DNA from: an uncultured Acidobacteriota bacterium | GTDB taxonomy: Bacteria > Acidobacteriota > Polarisedimenticolia > Polarisedimenticolales > JAIQFR01 | Direction of reading: 5' to 3' | Assembly: GCA_937864465.1 (NCBI GenBank) | Contig: CALMJU010000091.1 | Coordinates: 1-41,506 of the forward strand | DNA length: 41,506 bases | Translations under genes and position numbers: made by a program | The notes under the pieces: model-generated | The model's database searches: none | Told to the model about the DNA's origin: nothing | Seen by the model: only the letters and a program-made list of their open reading frames with translations | In this document: positions 15,163 through 23,094 of the stretch, piece by piece | Position numbering within the stretch: the stretch's first letter is position 1 | Layout of the letters: each line of letters starts with the position of its first letter

Positions 15163-16477
15163 GGTGCTCCGACGGCTCGTTCGAGGACGCCGCCGCCACG
15201 GCGCGCCTCGCGAGCAGCGCCTCGAGGTAGCGCGACCGGAACTGCTCGCCGGCCATCGCCCGCTTCACGGGCGGGAGGCGGAGGATCACCCCGAGGACGG
15301 CGGCCATCGCGCGGTGGCTCGCGAGCGCCTGGTTGTCGAAGATCAGGTTCTGGAGCTTTCCCCGCTCGATCGCCATCAGAACGACGCGGTGGGTCGAGTC
15401 GACCGGAGTGATCACCCGGACCGGCCGCTCCGCGAGCCGCAGCGCGTTGCGGGAGCATTCCGCGACGCAGACCCCGCAGCCGAGACAGCGCGACTCGTCC
15501 ACGCGTGCGATCCGGGTGCCGGGCCGGACGGGATCGCCCGCGTCCTCGACGGCGACGGCCCCGACGGGGCACGCCGACGAGCACCGCCCGCATCCGTTGC
15601 ACGCCTCGTCCCGGACCACGGGGAGGTAGCTCGTCGTGTGGACGGGATGGAGGTGACCGAAGCGCCGCGCCGCGATCATCGCTTCGCAGCAGCAGCCGCA
15701 GCAGTTGCAGAGGAAGTTCACCCGCTCCCGGACGTTCTCGCCGAACTGGACGAGACGGCTGTCGCGGGCCCGGGCGAGGATCTCGAGGCACTCGACCGAG
15801 TCCACCTTCCGGGCGAAGCCGTGCCGTATCAGCGAGGCCGCAGTCGTGCTGAAGGTCATGCAGACATCCAGGGGGGCGTCGCAGGCTCGTCCGAGGTGCC
15901 GCATCTTGTGCCGGCAGTAGCAGATCCCGATCGCCACGTGCAAGGCCCGCCGGACGACCTCGCTCGCGCGCTCGTGGTCGAGCACGTGGAGCGAGAGCTC
16001 CTCCGTGAGCGCCGGCTCGTGGACGAAGGTGCGTCCGAGCTGCGTCTGCCCATCGGTGAACAGGGCCTTGATGAACTCCTCCTCGACGTTCAGGTACCGG
16101 TAGAACAGCTCGGCGAGAGCCGTCTGGTCGACGTCGCCGCGGACGCGCATCATCGAGAACTCGAAGAAGCCGGCCATCGGCGGGGGGAGCACGTAGAGCG
16201 TCTTCTCTCCGGGCGCCTCGATGTCGAGCAGGATCGCCTTCGCCGCCAGGCGGTCGAGCTCCCTGCGCGCCTCGTGCACCGGGACCTTCCACGCTCGCGC
16301 GGCCCGCTCGGCGTCGAACGGCCGGATCGGCAGGAGGGCGACCCGCTCGGCCTCGCGCTCGGTCAGGAGCAGCGCGAGGATCCGCGAGAGCAGCTCGGAC
16401 GGCGGCGCTCCCTGAGGGAACCGGTTGAGCCGATCGACGAGGCCCGGATAGCCCGAGCGGACGGTGCGGTGCGCCAT
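15158..16477 (-). CDS. 4Fe-4S protein with N-terminal helical domain and NCCGCCC cluster
   Basis: A 439-residue soluble protein. Residues 1-230 form an alpha-helical region that looks like a winged-helix or sensor domain (FDAERAARAWKVPVHEARRELDRL). It carries isolated CYCRHK and DVCM cysteines. A dense cysteine run, CNCCGCCC, starts at C257. Two ferredoxin motifs follow: CNGCGRCSSACP and CLGCGVCVAECS (the last with Ser where Pro is usual). Proteins with an NCC-x-CCC run before ferredoxin repeats are found in many anaerobes and facultative anaerobes, mostly without a defined role. It may be a redox-linked oxidoreductase component or an Fe-S sensor. The ATG at 16477 has GGAGAAGG just upstream. 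It is divergent from the tetR gene by 87 bases. Confidence 0.75.
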   Translation of the reverse strand: MAHRTVRSGYPGLVDRLNRFPQGAPPSELLSRILALLLTEREAERVALLPIRPFDAERAARAWKVPVHEARRELDRLAAKAILLDIEAPGEKTLYVLPPPMAGFFEFSMMRVRGDVDQTALAELFYRYLNVEEEFIKALFTDGQTQLGRTFVHEPALTEELSLHVLDHERASEVVRRALHVAIGICYCRHKMRHLGRACDAPLDVCMTFSTTAASLIRHGFARKVDSVECLEILARARDSRLVQFGENVRERVNFLCNCCGCCCEAMIAARRFGHLHPVHTTSYLPVVRDEACNGCGRCSSACPVGAVAVEDAGDPVRPGTRIARVDESRCLGCGVCVAECSRNALRLAERPVRVITPVDSTHRVVLMAIERGKLQNLIFDNQALASHRAMAAVLGVILRLPPVKRAMAGEQFRSRYLEALLARRAVAAASSNEPSEHL

Positions 16478-16499
16478 TCCTTCTCCCGGCGATGGGACC

Positions 16500-16505
16500 A
16501 AGATA
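16500..16505 (-). promoter_or_regulatory. possible -10 (TATCTT) of the 4Fe-4S gene
   Basis: TATCTT runs 16505 to 16500 on the minus strand, 22 bases before the ATG at 16477. It is a modest match and no -35 is recognisable. Confidence 0.25.
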
Positions 16506-16551
16506 CCGCGAGTCCGCCCGCGAGGGGCTATGCCGGCTGAGCGCGCCGGCT

Positions 16552-16557
16552 TAGACT
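16552..16557 (+). promoter_or_regulatory. -10 element (TAGACT) of the tetR-family gene
   Basis: TAGACT ends seven bases before the ATG at 16565, so the transcript would start at or beside the start codon. The purine run GAGGGGG between them touches the ATG and is too close for a normal Shine-Dalgarno. Confidence 0.4.
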
Positions 16558-16564
16558 GAGGGGG

Positions 16565-17209
16565 ATGAAGGCGAGGAGGCGGACCGAAGGCTCCCGAGCC
16601 GATCGCGGAGGCCGAGAGCGCTTGCTCCGGGCGGCGAAGCGCCTGTTCGCCTCGAAGGGGTACGCCGCGACCACCGTTCGAGACGTCCTCCGGGAGGCCG
16701 GCGTCACGGCGCCCGTTCTCTACTACCACTTCGGCAACAAGGAAGGGGTGTTCCTGGCGCTGGCCCGCGAGGCGCGGGAGAAGATCGACGCGGCGGTGGA
16801 AGCCGCGCTCGGCCGGGGCGCGACCGCGTCGGAGCGGATCCGGGGCTACTGCCGTGCGATCGCGGCGGTGCGGCGCGACGACGCGGACCTGGTCCGCATC
16901 GCGGACTCGATCCTGTCCGGTCCTCCCGAGGCGGCGCCCCGCTTCGACATCCGCAGCGCGATCGCGGAAACCGTCCGCAGGCTCGAGACGCTCGTGCGGC
17001 AGGGGATCGAGAGCGGCGAGCTCCGGCCTTGCGACGCGCGGAGTGTGGCCCTCGCGCTCCTCGGGGCAGTCGAGATCGCGGCACGGCCCGTCTGGTTCAC
17101 CCGGGGGAAGCGCTCCTGCCGCGATCCGCTCGACCGGATCCTGTCCGTGATCCTTCAGGGGCTCGCGGGTTCCTCCGCCCCGCGCGGCGGAGGCCGCCGG
17201 CGCCCTTGA
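16565..17209 (+). CDS. TetR/AcrR-family transcriptional regulator
   Basis: A 214-residue repressor-type regulator. The N-terminal helix-turn-helix spans about 16-62, with TTVRDVLREAGVTAPVLYYHFGNKEGVF matching the TetR signature. The C-terminal helical domain (70-205) should bind a ligand and mediate dimerisation. It lies 99 bases upstream of the RND efflux operon on the same strand. The efflux promoter -35 overlaps its stop codon, and a perfect inverted repeat sits at the expected start of the efflux transcript. This is the usual layout for a local repressor of a tripartite pump induced by pump substrates. Direct control is inferred. A second target may be the divergent 4Fe-4S gene. Confidence 0.92.
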   Translation: MKARRRTEGSRADRGGRERLLRAAKRLFASKGYAATTVRDVLREAGVTAPVLYYHFGNKEGVFLALAREAREKIDAAVEAALGRGATASERIRGYCRAIAAVRRDDADLVRIADSILSGPPEAAPRFDIRSAIAETVRRLETLVRQGIESGELRPCDARSVALALLGAVEIAARPVWFTRGKRSCRDPLDRILSVILQGLAGSSAPRGGGRRRP

Positions 17210-17234
17210 CGGCGGGAGCGGCATCAGCTAGTAT
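17206..17234 (+). promoter_or_regulatory. promoter TTGACG-17-TAGTAT of the RND efflux operon
   Basis: TTGACG (17206-17211) overlaps the tetR stop codon. After exactly 17 bases comes TAGTAT (17229-17234), giving a start near 17241. An alternative -10, TATAAC (17232-17237), has a 20-base spacer. The adhesion lipoprotein gene begins at 17309 with GGGAGACGAGG before its ATG. Confidence 0.6.
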
Positions 17235-17245
17235 AACGAGCGTTA
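17234..17245. promoter_or_regulatory. inverted-repeat operator TAACG-AG-CGTTA
   Basis: A perfect 5-bp inverted repeat with a 2-base centre overlaps the -10 box and the predicted start of the efflux operon. The core resembles TetR-family half-sites, so the adjacent regulator is the likely ligand. Binding is not shown by sequence alone. Confidence 0.5.
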
Positions 17246-17308
17246 CATAGATGCGGGGGTTCGAGCGGCCGGACGGCCGGGCGGCCCCGGCGCCTTCGGG
17301 AGACGAGG

Positions 17309-18463
17309 ATGAACCGAGATCGGCACGTGGAGAGATCGCTCGCGCTCTGTCTCTGCGTCTCCGCTGCGGCACTCACCGTCGCGTGCGGAGGACGGCCGGC
17401 GCCCCCGCGGCCCGGGCCCCCCGAGGTGGCCGTCGTGACGGTCGGATTCCAGGGCGTCGCGCTCACGACGGAGCTGCCCGGGCGGACCACGGCGTTCCGG
17501 ATCGCGGAGATCCGCCCCCAGGTGAACGGCATCATCCTGGAGCGCGCCTTCGTCGAGGGGGCGGACGTCTCGGCGGGCAGCGTCCTCTACCGGATCGACC
17601 CGGCGCCGTACGAGGCGGCCTTCGAGCAGGCCAAGGCCTCCCTCGCCATGGCCGAGGCGAACCTCCCCGCCGTCCGGTCCCGCGCCGATCGGCTGAGGGA
17701 GATGGTGGCGATCCGCGCCGCGGGCCAGCAGGACTACGACGACGCCGCGGCCGCGCTCCTCCGGGCCGAGGCGAGCGTCGCGGCCGCCCGGGCCGCCGTG
17801 GAGAGCGCCCGGATCAACCTGGAGTACACGCCGATCCGGTCTCCGATCTCGGGGCGGATCGGCAGGTCGAGCGTGACGCCGGGAGCGCTCGTCACCGCGT
17901 ACCAGCCGGTCCCCCTGGCCGTCGTCCAGCAGCTGGACCCGATCTACGTCGACGTGCCGCAGTCGAGCGCGGATCTGCTGCGCCTGCGGCGGAGGCTCGA
18001 GAGCGGCCTGCTCCGGCGCGACGAGACGGTCGCGAGGAAGGTCCGCCTCGTGCTCGAGGACGGAGCGCCCTACGCGCCGGAGGGCACGCTCCAGTTCCGC
18101 GACGTCACCGTGGACCCGACGACCGGATCGGTCACGCTGCGCATGGTCTTCCCGAATCCCGAGCACGTGCTCCTGCCAGGGATGTTCGTCCGGGCGGTCG
18201 TCGAGGCGGGCGTAGCCGAGAAGGCGATCCTCGTCCCGCAGCAGGGGATCGCCCGCGACACGCGGGGGAACCCGATCGCGTGGGTCGTCGGCGCCTCCGA
18301 CCAGGTCGAGCAGCGGTCCCTGGAGGTGGATCGCGCGATCGGCGGCTCCTGGCTCGTCACGAAGGGCCTCGCTCCCGGGGACCGCGTGATCGTCGAGGGC
18401 CTCCAGAAGGTCCGGCCGGGCGCCGCCGTCCGCGCGGTCCCCTTCGCCGACGCGGCGAAGTAG
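17309..18463 (+). CDS. RND efflux periplasmic adaptor lipoprotein (AcrA/MexA family)
   Basis: A 384-residue membrane-fusion protein joining the inner-membrane RND pump to the outer-membrane channel. The signal peptide ends in a lipobox (LTVAC, C26). The mature protein has the barrel-sandwich halves (RIAEIRPQVNGIILERAFVEG and TPIRSPISGRIG), an alpha-hairpin (about 105-165), a beta-barrel and a membrane-proximal end. The GRIGRSSVTPGALVTA segment is a typical AcrA signature. The RND permease gene starts 10 bases downstream. Expression is probably from the promoter at 17206-17234 under the TetR protein. Normal family length. Substrate not predictable. Confidence 0.93.
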   Translation: MNRDRHVERSLALCLCVSAAALTVACGGRPAPPRPGPPEVAVVTVGFQGVALTTELPGRTTAFRIAEIRPQVNGIILERAFVEGADVSAGSVLYRIDPAPYEAAFEQAKASLAMAEANLPAVRSRADRLREMVAIRAAGQQDYDDAAAALLRAEASVAAARAAVESARINLEYTPIRSPISGRIGRSSVTPGALVTAYQPVPLAVVQQLDPIYVDVPQSSADLLRLRRRLESGLLRRDETVARKVRLVLEDGAPYAPEGTLQFRDVTVDPTTGSVTLRMVFPNPEHVLLPGMFVRAVVEAGVAEKAILVPQQGIARDTRGNPIAWVVGASDQVEQRSLEVDRAIGGSWLVTKGLAPGDRVIVEGLQKVRPGAAVRAVPFADAAK

Positions 18464-18472
18464 AGGGGCGCG

Positions 18473-21400
18473 ATGGCCAACTTCTTCCTGGAGCGCCCGG
18501 TCTTCGCCTGGGTCGTCGCGATCGCGATGATGCTGGGCGGGGGGCTCGCGATCTACAACCTCCCCATCTCGCAGTATCCCCCCATCGCCCCTCCGTCGAT
18601 CTCGATCCGGGCTTCGTATCCGGGGGCGTCGGCGGAGACGGTCGAGAACAGCGTCGTCCAGATGATCGAGACCAAGATGACCGGTCTCGACCGGATGCTC
18701 TACATGTACTCGACCGCCGATTCGGCGGGCGCCGCGTCGATCGAGCTGACCTTCGCCGCCGGAACGGATCCGGACATCGCCTGGTCGAAGGTGCAGAACA
18801 AACTCCAGCTCGCCCTGCCGTCGCTTCCGGACGTCGTGCAGAGCCGCGGGGTCACGGTCAGCAAGTCCACCCGCAATTACCTGCTGATCGTCGGCCTTAC
18901 GACCGAGGACGGCAGCATGGACCAGGCCGACCTCAACGACTACGCCGTGTCGCAGATCGAGTCCCCGCTGTCCCGCGTTCCCGGCGTCGGAGAGGTCGAG
19001 ATCTTCGGCACCGGCTACTCGATGCGGATCTGGCTCGATCCGGACAAGCTCACGAAGTACGGGATGACCTCGGATGACGTGGTCGCGGCCGTCCGGGCCT
19101 ACAACGTCGAGGTCTCCGCCGGCCAGCTCGGCGGCGCCCCGGCGGTTCCGGGCCAGCGTCTCAACGCGTCGATCCTCGTCCAGTCCCTGCTGGTGACCCC
19201 CGAGGAGTTCGCGGCCGTTCCCCTCCGCACGAATCCGGATGGATCGGTCGTCCGGGTGCGGGACGTCGGCCGGGCCGAGCTCGGGAACGAGCTCCCCGAC
19301 GTCCTCGCGCACTACAACGGCCGTCCGGCGGCGGGGCTGGCGATCCGCCAGGAAGCCGGGGCCAACGCCCTCGACACCGCCGGCCGGATCAAGGCCAAGA
19401 TGGCGGAGCTCTCGCGGTACTTCCCGCCCGGTATGAAGGTCATCTACCCCTTCGACACCACGCCGTTCATCGAGGTCGCGATCCACGAGGTGTTCAAGAC
19501 GCTGATCGAGGCGATCTTCCTCGTATTCCTTGTGATGTACCTCTTCATGGGGAACCTGCGGGCCACCCTCATTCCGACGATCGCGGTCCCAGTCGTGATC
19601 CTGGGCACCTTCGGTGTCCTCGGCCTGTTCGGCTTCTCGATCAACATGCTGACGATGTTCGCCATGGTCCTCGCGATAGGCCTGCTCGTCGACGACGCGA
19701 TCGTCGTCGTCGAGAACGTCGAGCGGATCATGGGCGAGGAAGGGCTCCCGCCCTTCGAGGCCACCCGAAAGTCCATGGGGCAGATCCAGAGCGCCCTCGT
19801 CGGCATCGGGCTGGTCCTGGCCGCCGTGTTCGCCCCGATGATGTTCTTCCCCGGCTCGACCGGCGTCATCTACCGGCAGTTCTCCATCACGGTCATCGCC
19901 TCGATGCTGCTGTCGGTGGTGGTCGCTCTCGTGCTCACGCCGGTCCTCTGCGCGTCGCTTCTCAGGCCGGTGGAGAAGGGACACGAGGCCGCCGAGACCG
20001 GGTTCCGCCTGCTCCGCCCGTTCTTCATCTGGTTCGACCGCTGGTTCTTCCGGCTGCGCGACCTGTACGCGGCGTCCGTCGGACGGGTCCTCGGATGGAA
20101 GAAGCCCTTCGTCGCGGTCTTCGTCCTGATCGTCGCGCTGATGGGCTTCCTGTACTGGAGGATGCCCACCGGCTACCTCCCCGACGAGGACCAGGGGAGC
20201 CTGATGGCGATGGTCCAGCTCCCCGCCGGATCCACCCTCGAGCAGACCGGGGACGTCATGAGGGAAGTGCGGGAATACTTCCTGACCCGGGAAGCCGACG
20301 CCGTGGAATCCTGCATGACGATCTCCGGGATGGGGTTCGGAGGCCGGGGCCAGAGCCAGGGGCTCATGTTCGTCAAGCTCCGGGACTGGGCCCTGCGCCG
20401 CGCCGCGGGCCTCCGCGCGCAGGCGGTCGCGAACCGGTCGATGCGAACGCTCGGGGGGATCCGGGGCGCCGTCGTCTACACCTTCCCCCCACCGCCGGTC
20501 ACCGAGCTCGGGGTCGCGACCGGCTTCGATCTCATGCTCCAGGACCGCGCCGGCCTCGGCCACCAGAAGCTCGTCGAATCGCTGCAGCAGCTCCTCGGGA
20601 TGGCGGCCCGGGACGCACGGCTCGCCCGCGTGAGGCCGAACGGCATGCCCGATGTGCCGATGTACAAGGTCGACATCGACTGGGAGAGGGCGGGGGCCCT
20701 CGGCGTCCCGGTCGGCTCGGTGCAGAGCTACGTCTCGACCGCGTTCGGCAGCGCGTACGTGGGCGACTTCGTCCGGAGCGGGCGCGTCAAGTGGGTCTAC
20801 GCGCAGGCCGATGCCCCGTTCCGCATGCTGCCGGAAGACCTCGACCGTCTCCACGTCCGGAACCGGAAGGGGGACCTCGTGCCCCTTTCGGCCGTCGCCG
20901 CGGGCCGCTGGGTCTACGGGTCGCCGCGCCTAGAGCGGTTCAACAGCTTTCCTGCGATGAACATCCAGGGAGAGCCCTCGCCCGGGCGCTCGACCGGCGA
21001 GGCGATGCAGGCCATGGAGGAGCTGATCGCCAAGCTCCCGCAGGGGATCGGGCACGAGTGGACGGGGATCTCGTACCAGCAGCGGATGTCCGAGTCGCAG
21101 GCGGGGATCCTCTACGCCTTCTCCATCCTCGTGATCTTCCTCGTCCTGGCGGCACTCTACGAGAGCTGGACGTTCCCGATCTCCGTCATGCTGGCGCTCC
21201 CGCTCGGGGTCATCGGCGGCGTCCTGGCGTCCTCCACCCGCGGGATGTCCAACGACGTCTACTTCCAGATCGGCCTGCTCACGGTCCTCGGCCTGACGAC
21301 CAAGAACGCCATCCTCATCGTGCAGTTCGCCACGCAGCGATTGGAGCAGGGGAAGGGGCTGCTCGAGGCCACGCTCGAGGCGGCGAGGCTCCGGTTCCGC

Positions 21401-21652
21401 CCGATCCTCATGACGTCGCTCGCGTTCGGATTCGGCGTCCTTCCCCTGGCCATTGCCCGCGGGGCCGGGGCGGGGGCGATGAAGGCGATCGGCACGAGCG
21501 TCCTGGGCGGCATGATCACAGCGACGTTCCTGGCGATCGTCTTCATCCCGCTGTTCTTCGTGATCGTCGTCCAGCTGTTCGGGAGGAGAAGGCGGCTCGC
21601 CGCCGCAGGGGCGCCCCCCGGAGAGGCGGCGAGAGCCGAGGAGGATCGCTGA
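18473..21652 (+). CDS. RND efflux permease (AcrB/MexB, HAE1 family)
   Basis: A 1059-residue proton-driven multidrug exporter of the inner membrane, with twelve transmembrane helices and two large periplasmic loops. The proton-relay aspartates are D407 and D408 in GLLVDDAIVVVENV, at the same numbers as in AcrB, and the matching lysine is K944 in LTTKNAILIVQFA. The N-terminus FFLERPVFAWVVAI and the segment FPGSTGVIYRQFSIT are family hallmarks. Length fits HAE1 pumps. It lies between adaptor and outer-membrane channel, with one base between its stop and the next ATG. Compounds handled cannot be deduced; hydrophobic or amphiphilic drugs are typical of the family. Confidence 0.96.
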   Translation: MANFFLERPVFAWVVAIAMMLGGGLAIYNLPISQYPPIAPPSISIRASYPGASAETVENSVVQMIETKMTGLDRMLYMYSTADSAGAASIELTFAAGTDPDIAWSKVQNKLQLALPSLPDVVQSRGVTVSKSTRNYLLIVGLTTEDGSMDQADLNDYAVSQIESPLSRVPGVGEVEIFGTGYSMRIWLDPDKLTKYGMTSDDVVAAVRAYNVEVSAGQLGGAPAVPGQRLNASILVQSLLVTPEEFAAVPLRTNPDGSVVRVRDVGRAELGNELPDVLAHYNGRPAAGLAIRQEAGANALDTAGRIKAKMAELSRYFPPGMKVIYPFDTTPFIEVAIHEVFKTLIEAIFLVFLVMYLFMGNLRATLIPTIAVPVVILGTFGVLGLFGFSINMLTMFAMVLAIGLLVDDAIVVVENVERIMGEEGLPPFEATRKSMGQIQSALVGIGLVLAAVFAPMMFFPGSTGVIYRQFSITVIASMLLSVVVALVLTPVLCASLLRPVEKGHEAAETGFRLLRPFFIWFDRWFFRLRDLYAASVGRVLGWKKPFVAVFVLIVALMGFLYWRMPTGYLPDEDQGSLMAMVQLPAGSTLEQTGDVMREVREYFLTREADAVESCMTISGMGFGGRGQSQGLMFVKLRDWALRRAAGLRAQAVANRSMRTLGGIRGAVVYTFPPPPVTELGVATGFDLMLQDRAGLGHQKLVESLQQLLGMAARDARLARVRPNGMPDVPMYKVDIDWERAGALGVPVGSVQSYVSTAFGSAYVGDFVRSGRVKWVYAQADAPFRMLPEDLDRLHVRNRKGDLVPLSAVAAGRWVYGSPRLERFNSFPAMNIQGEPSPGRSTGEAMQAMEELIAKLPQGIGHEWTGISYQQRMSESQAGILYAFSILVIFLVLAALYESWTFPISVMLALPLGVIGGVLASSTRGMSNDVYFQIGLLTVLGLTTKNAILIVQFATQRLEQGKGLLEATLEAARLRFRPILMTSLAFGFGVLPLAIARGAGAGAMKAIGTSVLGGMITATFLAIVFIPLFFVIVVQLFGRRRRLAAAGAPPGEAARAEEDR

Positions 21653-21653
21653 C

Positions 21654-23051
21654 ATGAGAGCGCACACCGTCCCGCTCGTCGCGGCCGCGCTGCTGTCTTG
21701 CGGGTGCGCGATGATCCCGAGGTACTCGCGCCCGCCGGCGCCGGTCCCGGACGCGTGGCCGGTAGGCGCCGCCGCGACGGGAGGGGAGGCGGCGCCGGCC
21801 GCCGCGGAGGTCGGCTGGCGGGAGTTCTTCACGGACGCGCGCCTTCGATCGGTGATCGAGATGGCGCTCGCCGACAACCGGGACCTGCGCGTGGCCTCGC
21901 TGAACGCGGAGAGGGTGCAGGCGCTGTATCGGATCCAGCGAGGCGAGATGTACCCCGGCATCGGGGTGATGGCGTCGGGGGAAGTCTACCGCCTTCCCGA
22001 GAACATGGCGGAGGGCGGCGACGCCGAGATCGTCGAGCAGCACTCCGTCCACGTCGGCGTCGCCTCCTGGGAGCCGGACTTCTTCGGGCGCATCCGGAGC
22101 CTGCGGGCGAGCGCCCTCGAGCAGTACCTGGCGACCGAGCAGGCCCACGTCGCGGGTAGGATCTCCCTGGTCGCGGGCACGGCGGGCGCCTGGCTCGTCC
22201 TTGCGGCCGACCTCGAGGGTCTCCGGCTGGCCCGCTCGACCCTCGAGACGCAGCGGTCGACGCTCGACCTGATACGCGCGAGCCGGGACGTCGGGATGAC
22301 CTCCGACCTCGACCTGAGCCAGGCGGAGAGCCAGGTGGAGGCAGCGCGGGCGGCCGTCGTCCGTCTCGAGGGGCTCGTCGCCGTCGACCGGAACGCGCTC
22401 GACCTGCTGGTCGGAGCCGCCGTCGCCGAGGATCTGCTGCCCGACGGCCTCGGGCCGGTGACCGTGTCCCGAGGTGTCTCCCCCGGGCTCCCCTCCGAGG
22501 TGCTGCTCCGCCGTCCGGACATCCTACTGGCGGAGCACCGGCTGAAGGCGGCGAACGCGAACATCGGGGCGGCCCGCGCCGCGTTCTTCCCGCGCGTCAC
22601 GTTGACGGCGGGGGCGGGGACCCTGAGCCCGGAGCTCTCCGACCTGTTCTCTTCCGGCACGAGGACCTGGACCTTCGCCCCCTCGATCGTCGCGCCGATC
22701 TTCGCCGGGGGGGCTCTGCGGGCGAACCTGAAGGCGAGCCGGGTGGAGCGCGAGATCGCGGTGGCGGAGTACGAGAAGGCGATCCAGAAGGCCTTCGCCG
22801 AGGTCAGCGACGCTCTGACCCTCCGGAAGGCGCTCGCGGCGCAGCGAGAGGCGGAGGAATCGCTCGTCCGGGCCCTCGAGGACACGTTCCGGCTCTCCGA
22901 GGCTCGGTATCGGGGAGGGCTCGACGGCTACCTCGGGGTCCTGATCGCGCAGCGCTCGCTCTTCGCGGCGCAGCAGGCCCTCGTCGGCGTCCGCCTCGCG
23001 GAGCAGGTCAACCTGGTGACGCTCTACAAGGTGCTGGGCGGAGGGGCGTGA
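21654..23051 (+). CDS. RND efflux outer-membrane channel lipoprotein (OprM/NodT family)
   Basis: A 465-residue TolC-like outer-membrane factor that completes the tripartite pump. The signal peptide ends LLSC (lipid attachment at C16; C18 is a less likely alternative), followed by the typical MIPRYSRPPAPVPDAWP. Two internally repeated halves each hold long helices and beta-strands. The family signatures GWREFF and RRPDILLAEHRLKAANANIGAARAAFFP are seen (parts of them at about 285-315), and the end QRSLFAAQQALVGVRLAEQVNLVTLYKVLGGG is normal. The ATG follows the permease stop after a single base, so translation is coupled. A hairpin follows, then the convergent polysaccharide locus. Confidence 0.95.
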   Translation: MRAHTVPLVAAALLSCGCAMIPRYSRPPAPVPDAWPVGAAATGGEAAPAAAEVGWREFFTDARLRSVIEMALADNRDLRVASLNAERVQALYRIQRGEMYPGIGVMASGEVYRLPENMAEGGDAEIVEQHSVHVGVASWEPDFFGRIRSLRASALEQYLATEQAHVAGRISLVAGTAGAWLVLAADLEGLRLARSTLETQRSTLDLIRASRDVGMTSDLDLSQAESQVEAARAAVVRLEGLVAVDRNALDLLVGAAVAEDLLPDGLGPVTVSRGVSPGLPSEVLLRRPDILLAEHRLKAANANIGAARAAFFPRVTLTAGAGTLSPELSDLFSSGTRTWTFAPSIVAPIFAGGALRANLKASRVEREIAVAEYEKAIQKAFAEVSDALTLRKALAAQREAEESLVRALEDTFRLSEARYRGGLDGYLGVLIAQRSLFAAQQALVGVRLAEQVNLVTLYKVLGGGA

Positions 23052-23056
23052 GGGAA

Positions 23057-23089
23057 GGCTCCGCGCGGGCACCGGAATCGGCGGAGGCC
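23057..23089. terminator. hairpin between efflux operon and polysaccharide locus
   Basis: GGCTCCGC (23057-23064) pairs with GCGGAGGCC (23081-23089) with one bulged G. It lies in the 43-base gap between convergent operons and may serve both. No U-run. Confidence 0.4.
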
Positions 23090-23094
23090 GCGCC

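Noticed and set aside
16532-16550. Two GCCGGC palindromes 7 bases apart before the tetR gene as a possible operator
   Set aside because: GCCGGC is frequent at this GC content and does not resemble the TAACG half-sites at 17234; kept only as a remark.
17243-20854. An open frame of about 1200 codons on the minus strand, opposite the efflux adaptor and permease genes
   Set aside because: Its translation is low-complexity Arg/Asp/Glu/His/Gly/Pro as expected of the antisense of GC-rich codons, and the plus strand encodes well-recognised efflux proteins.
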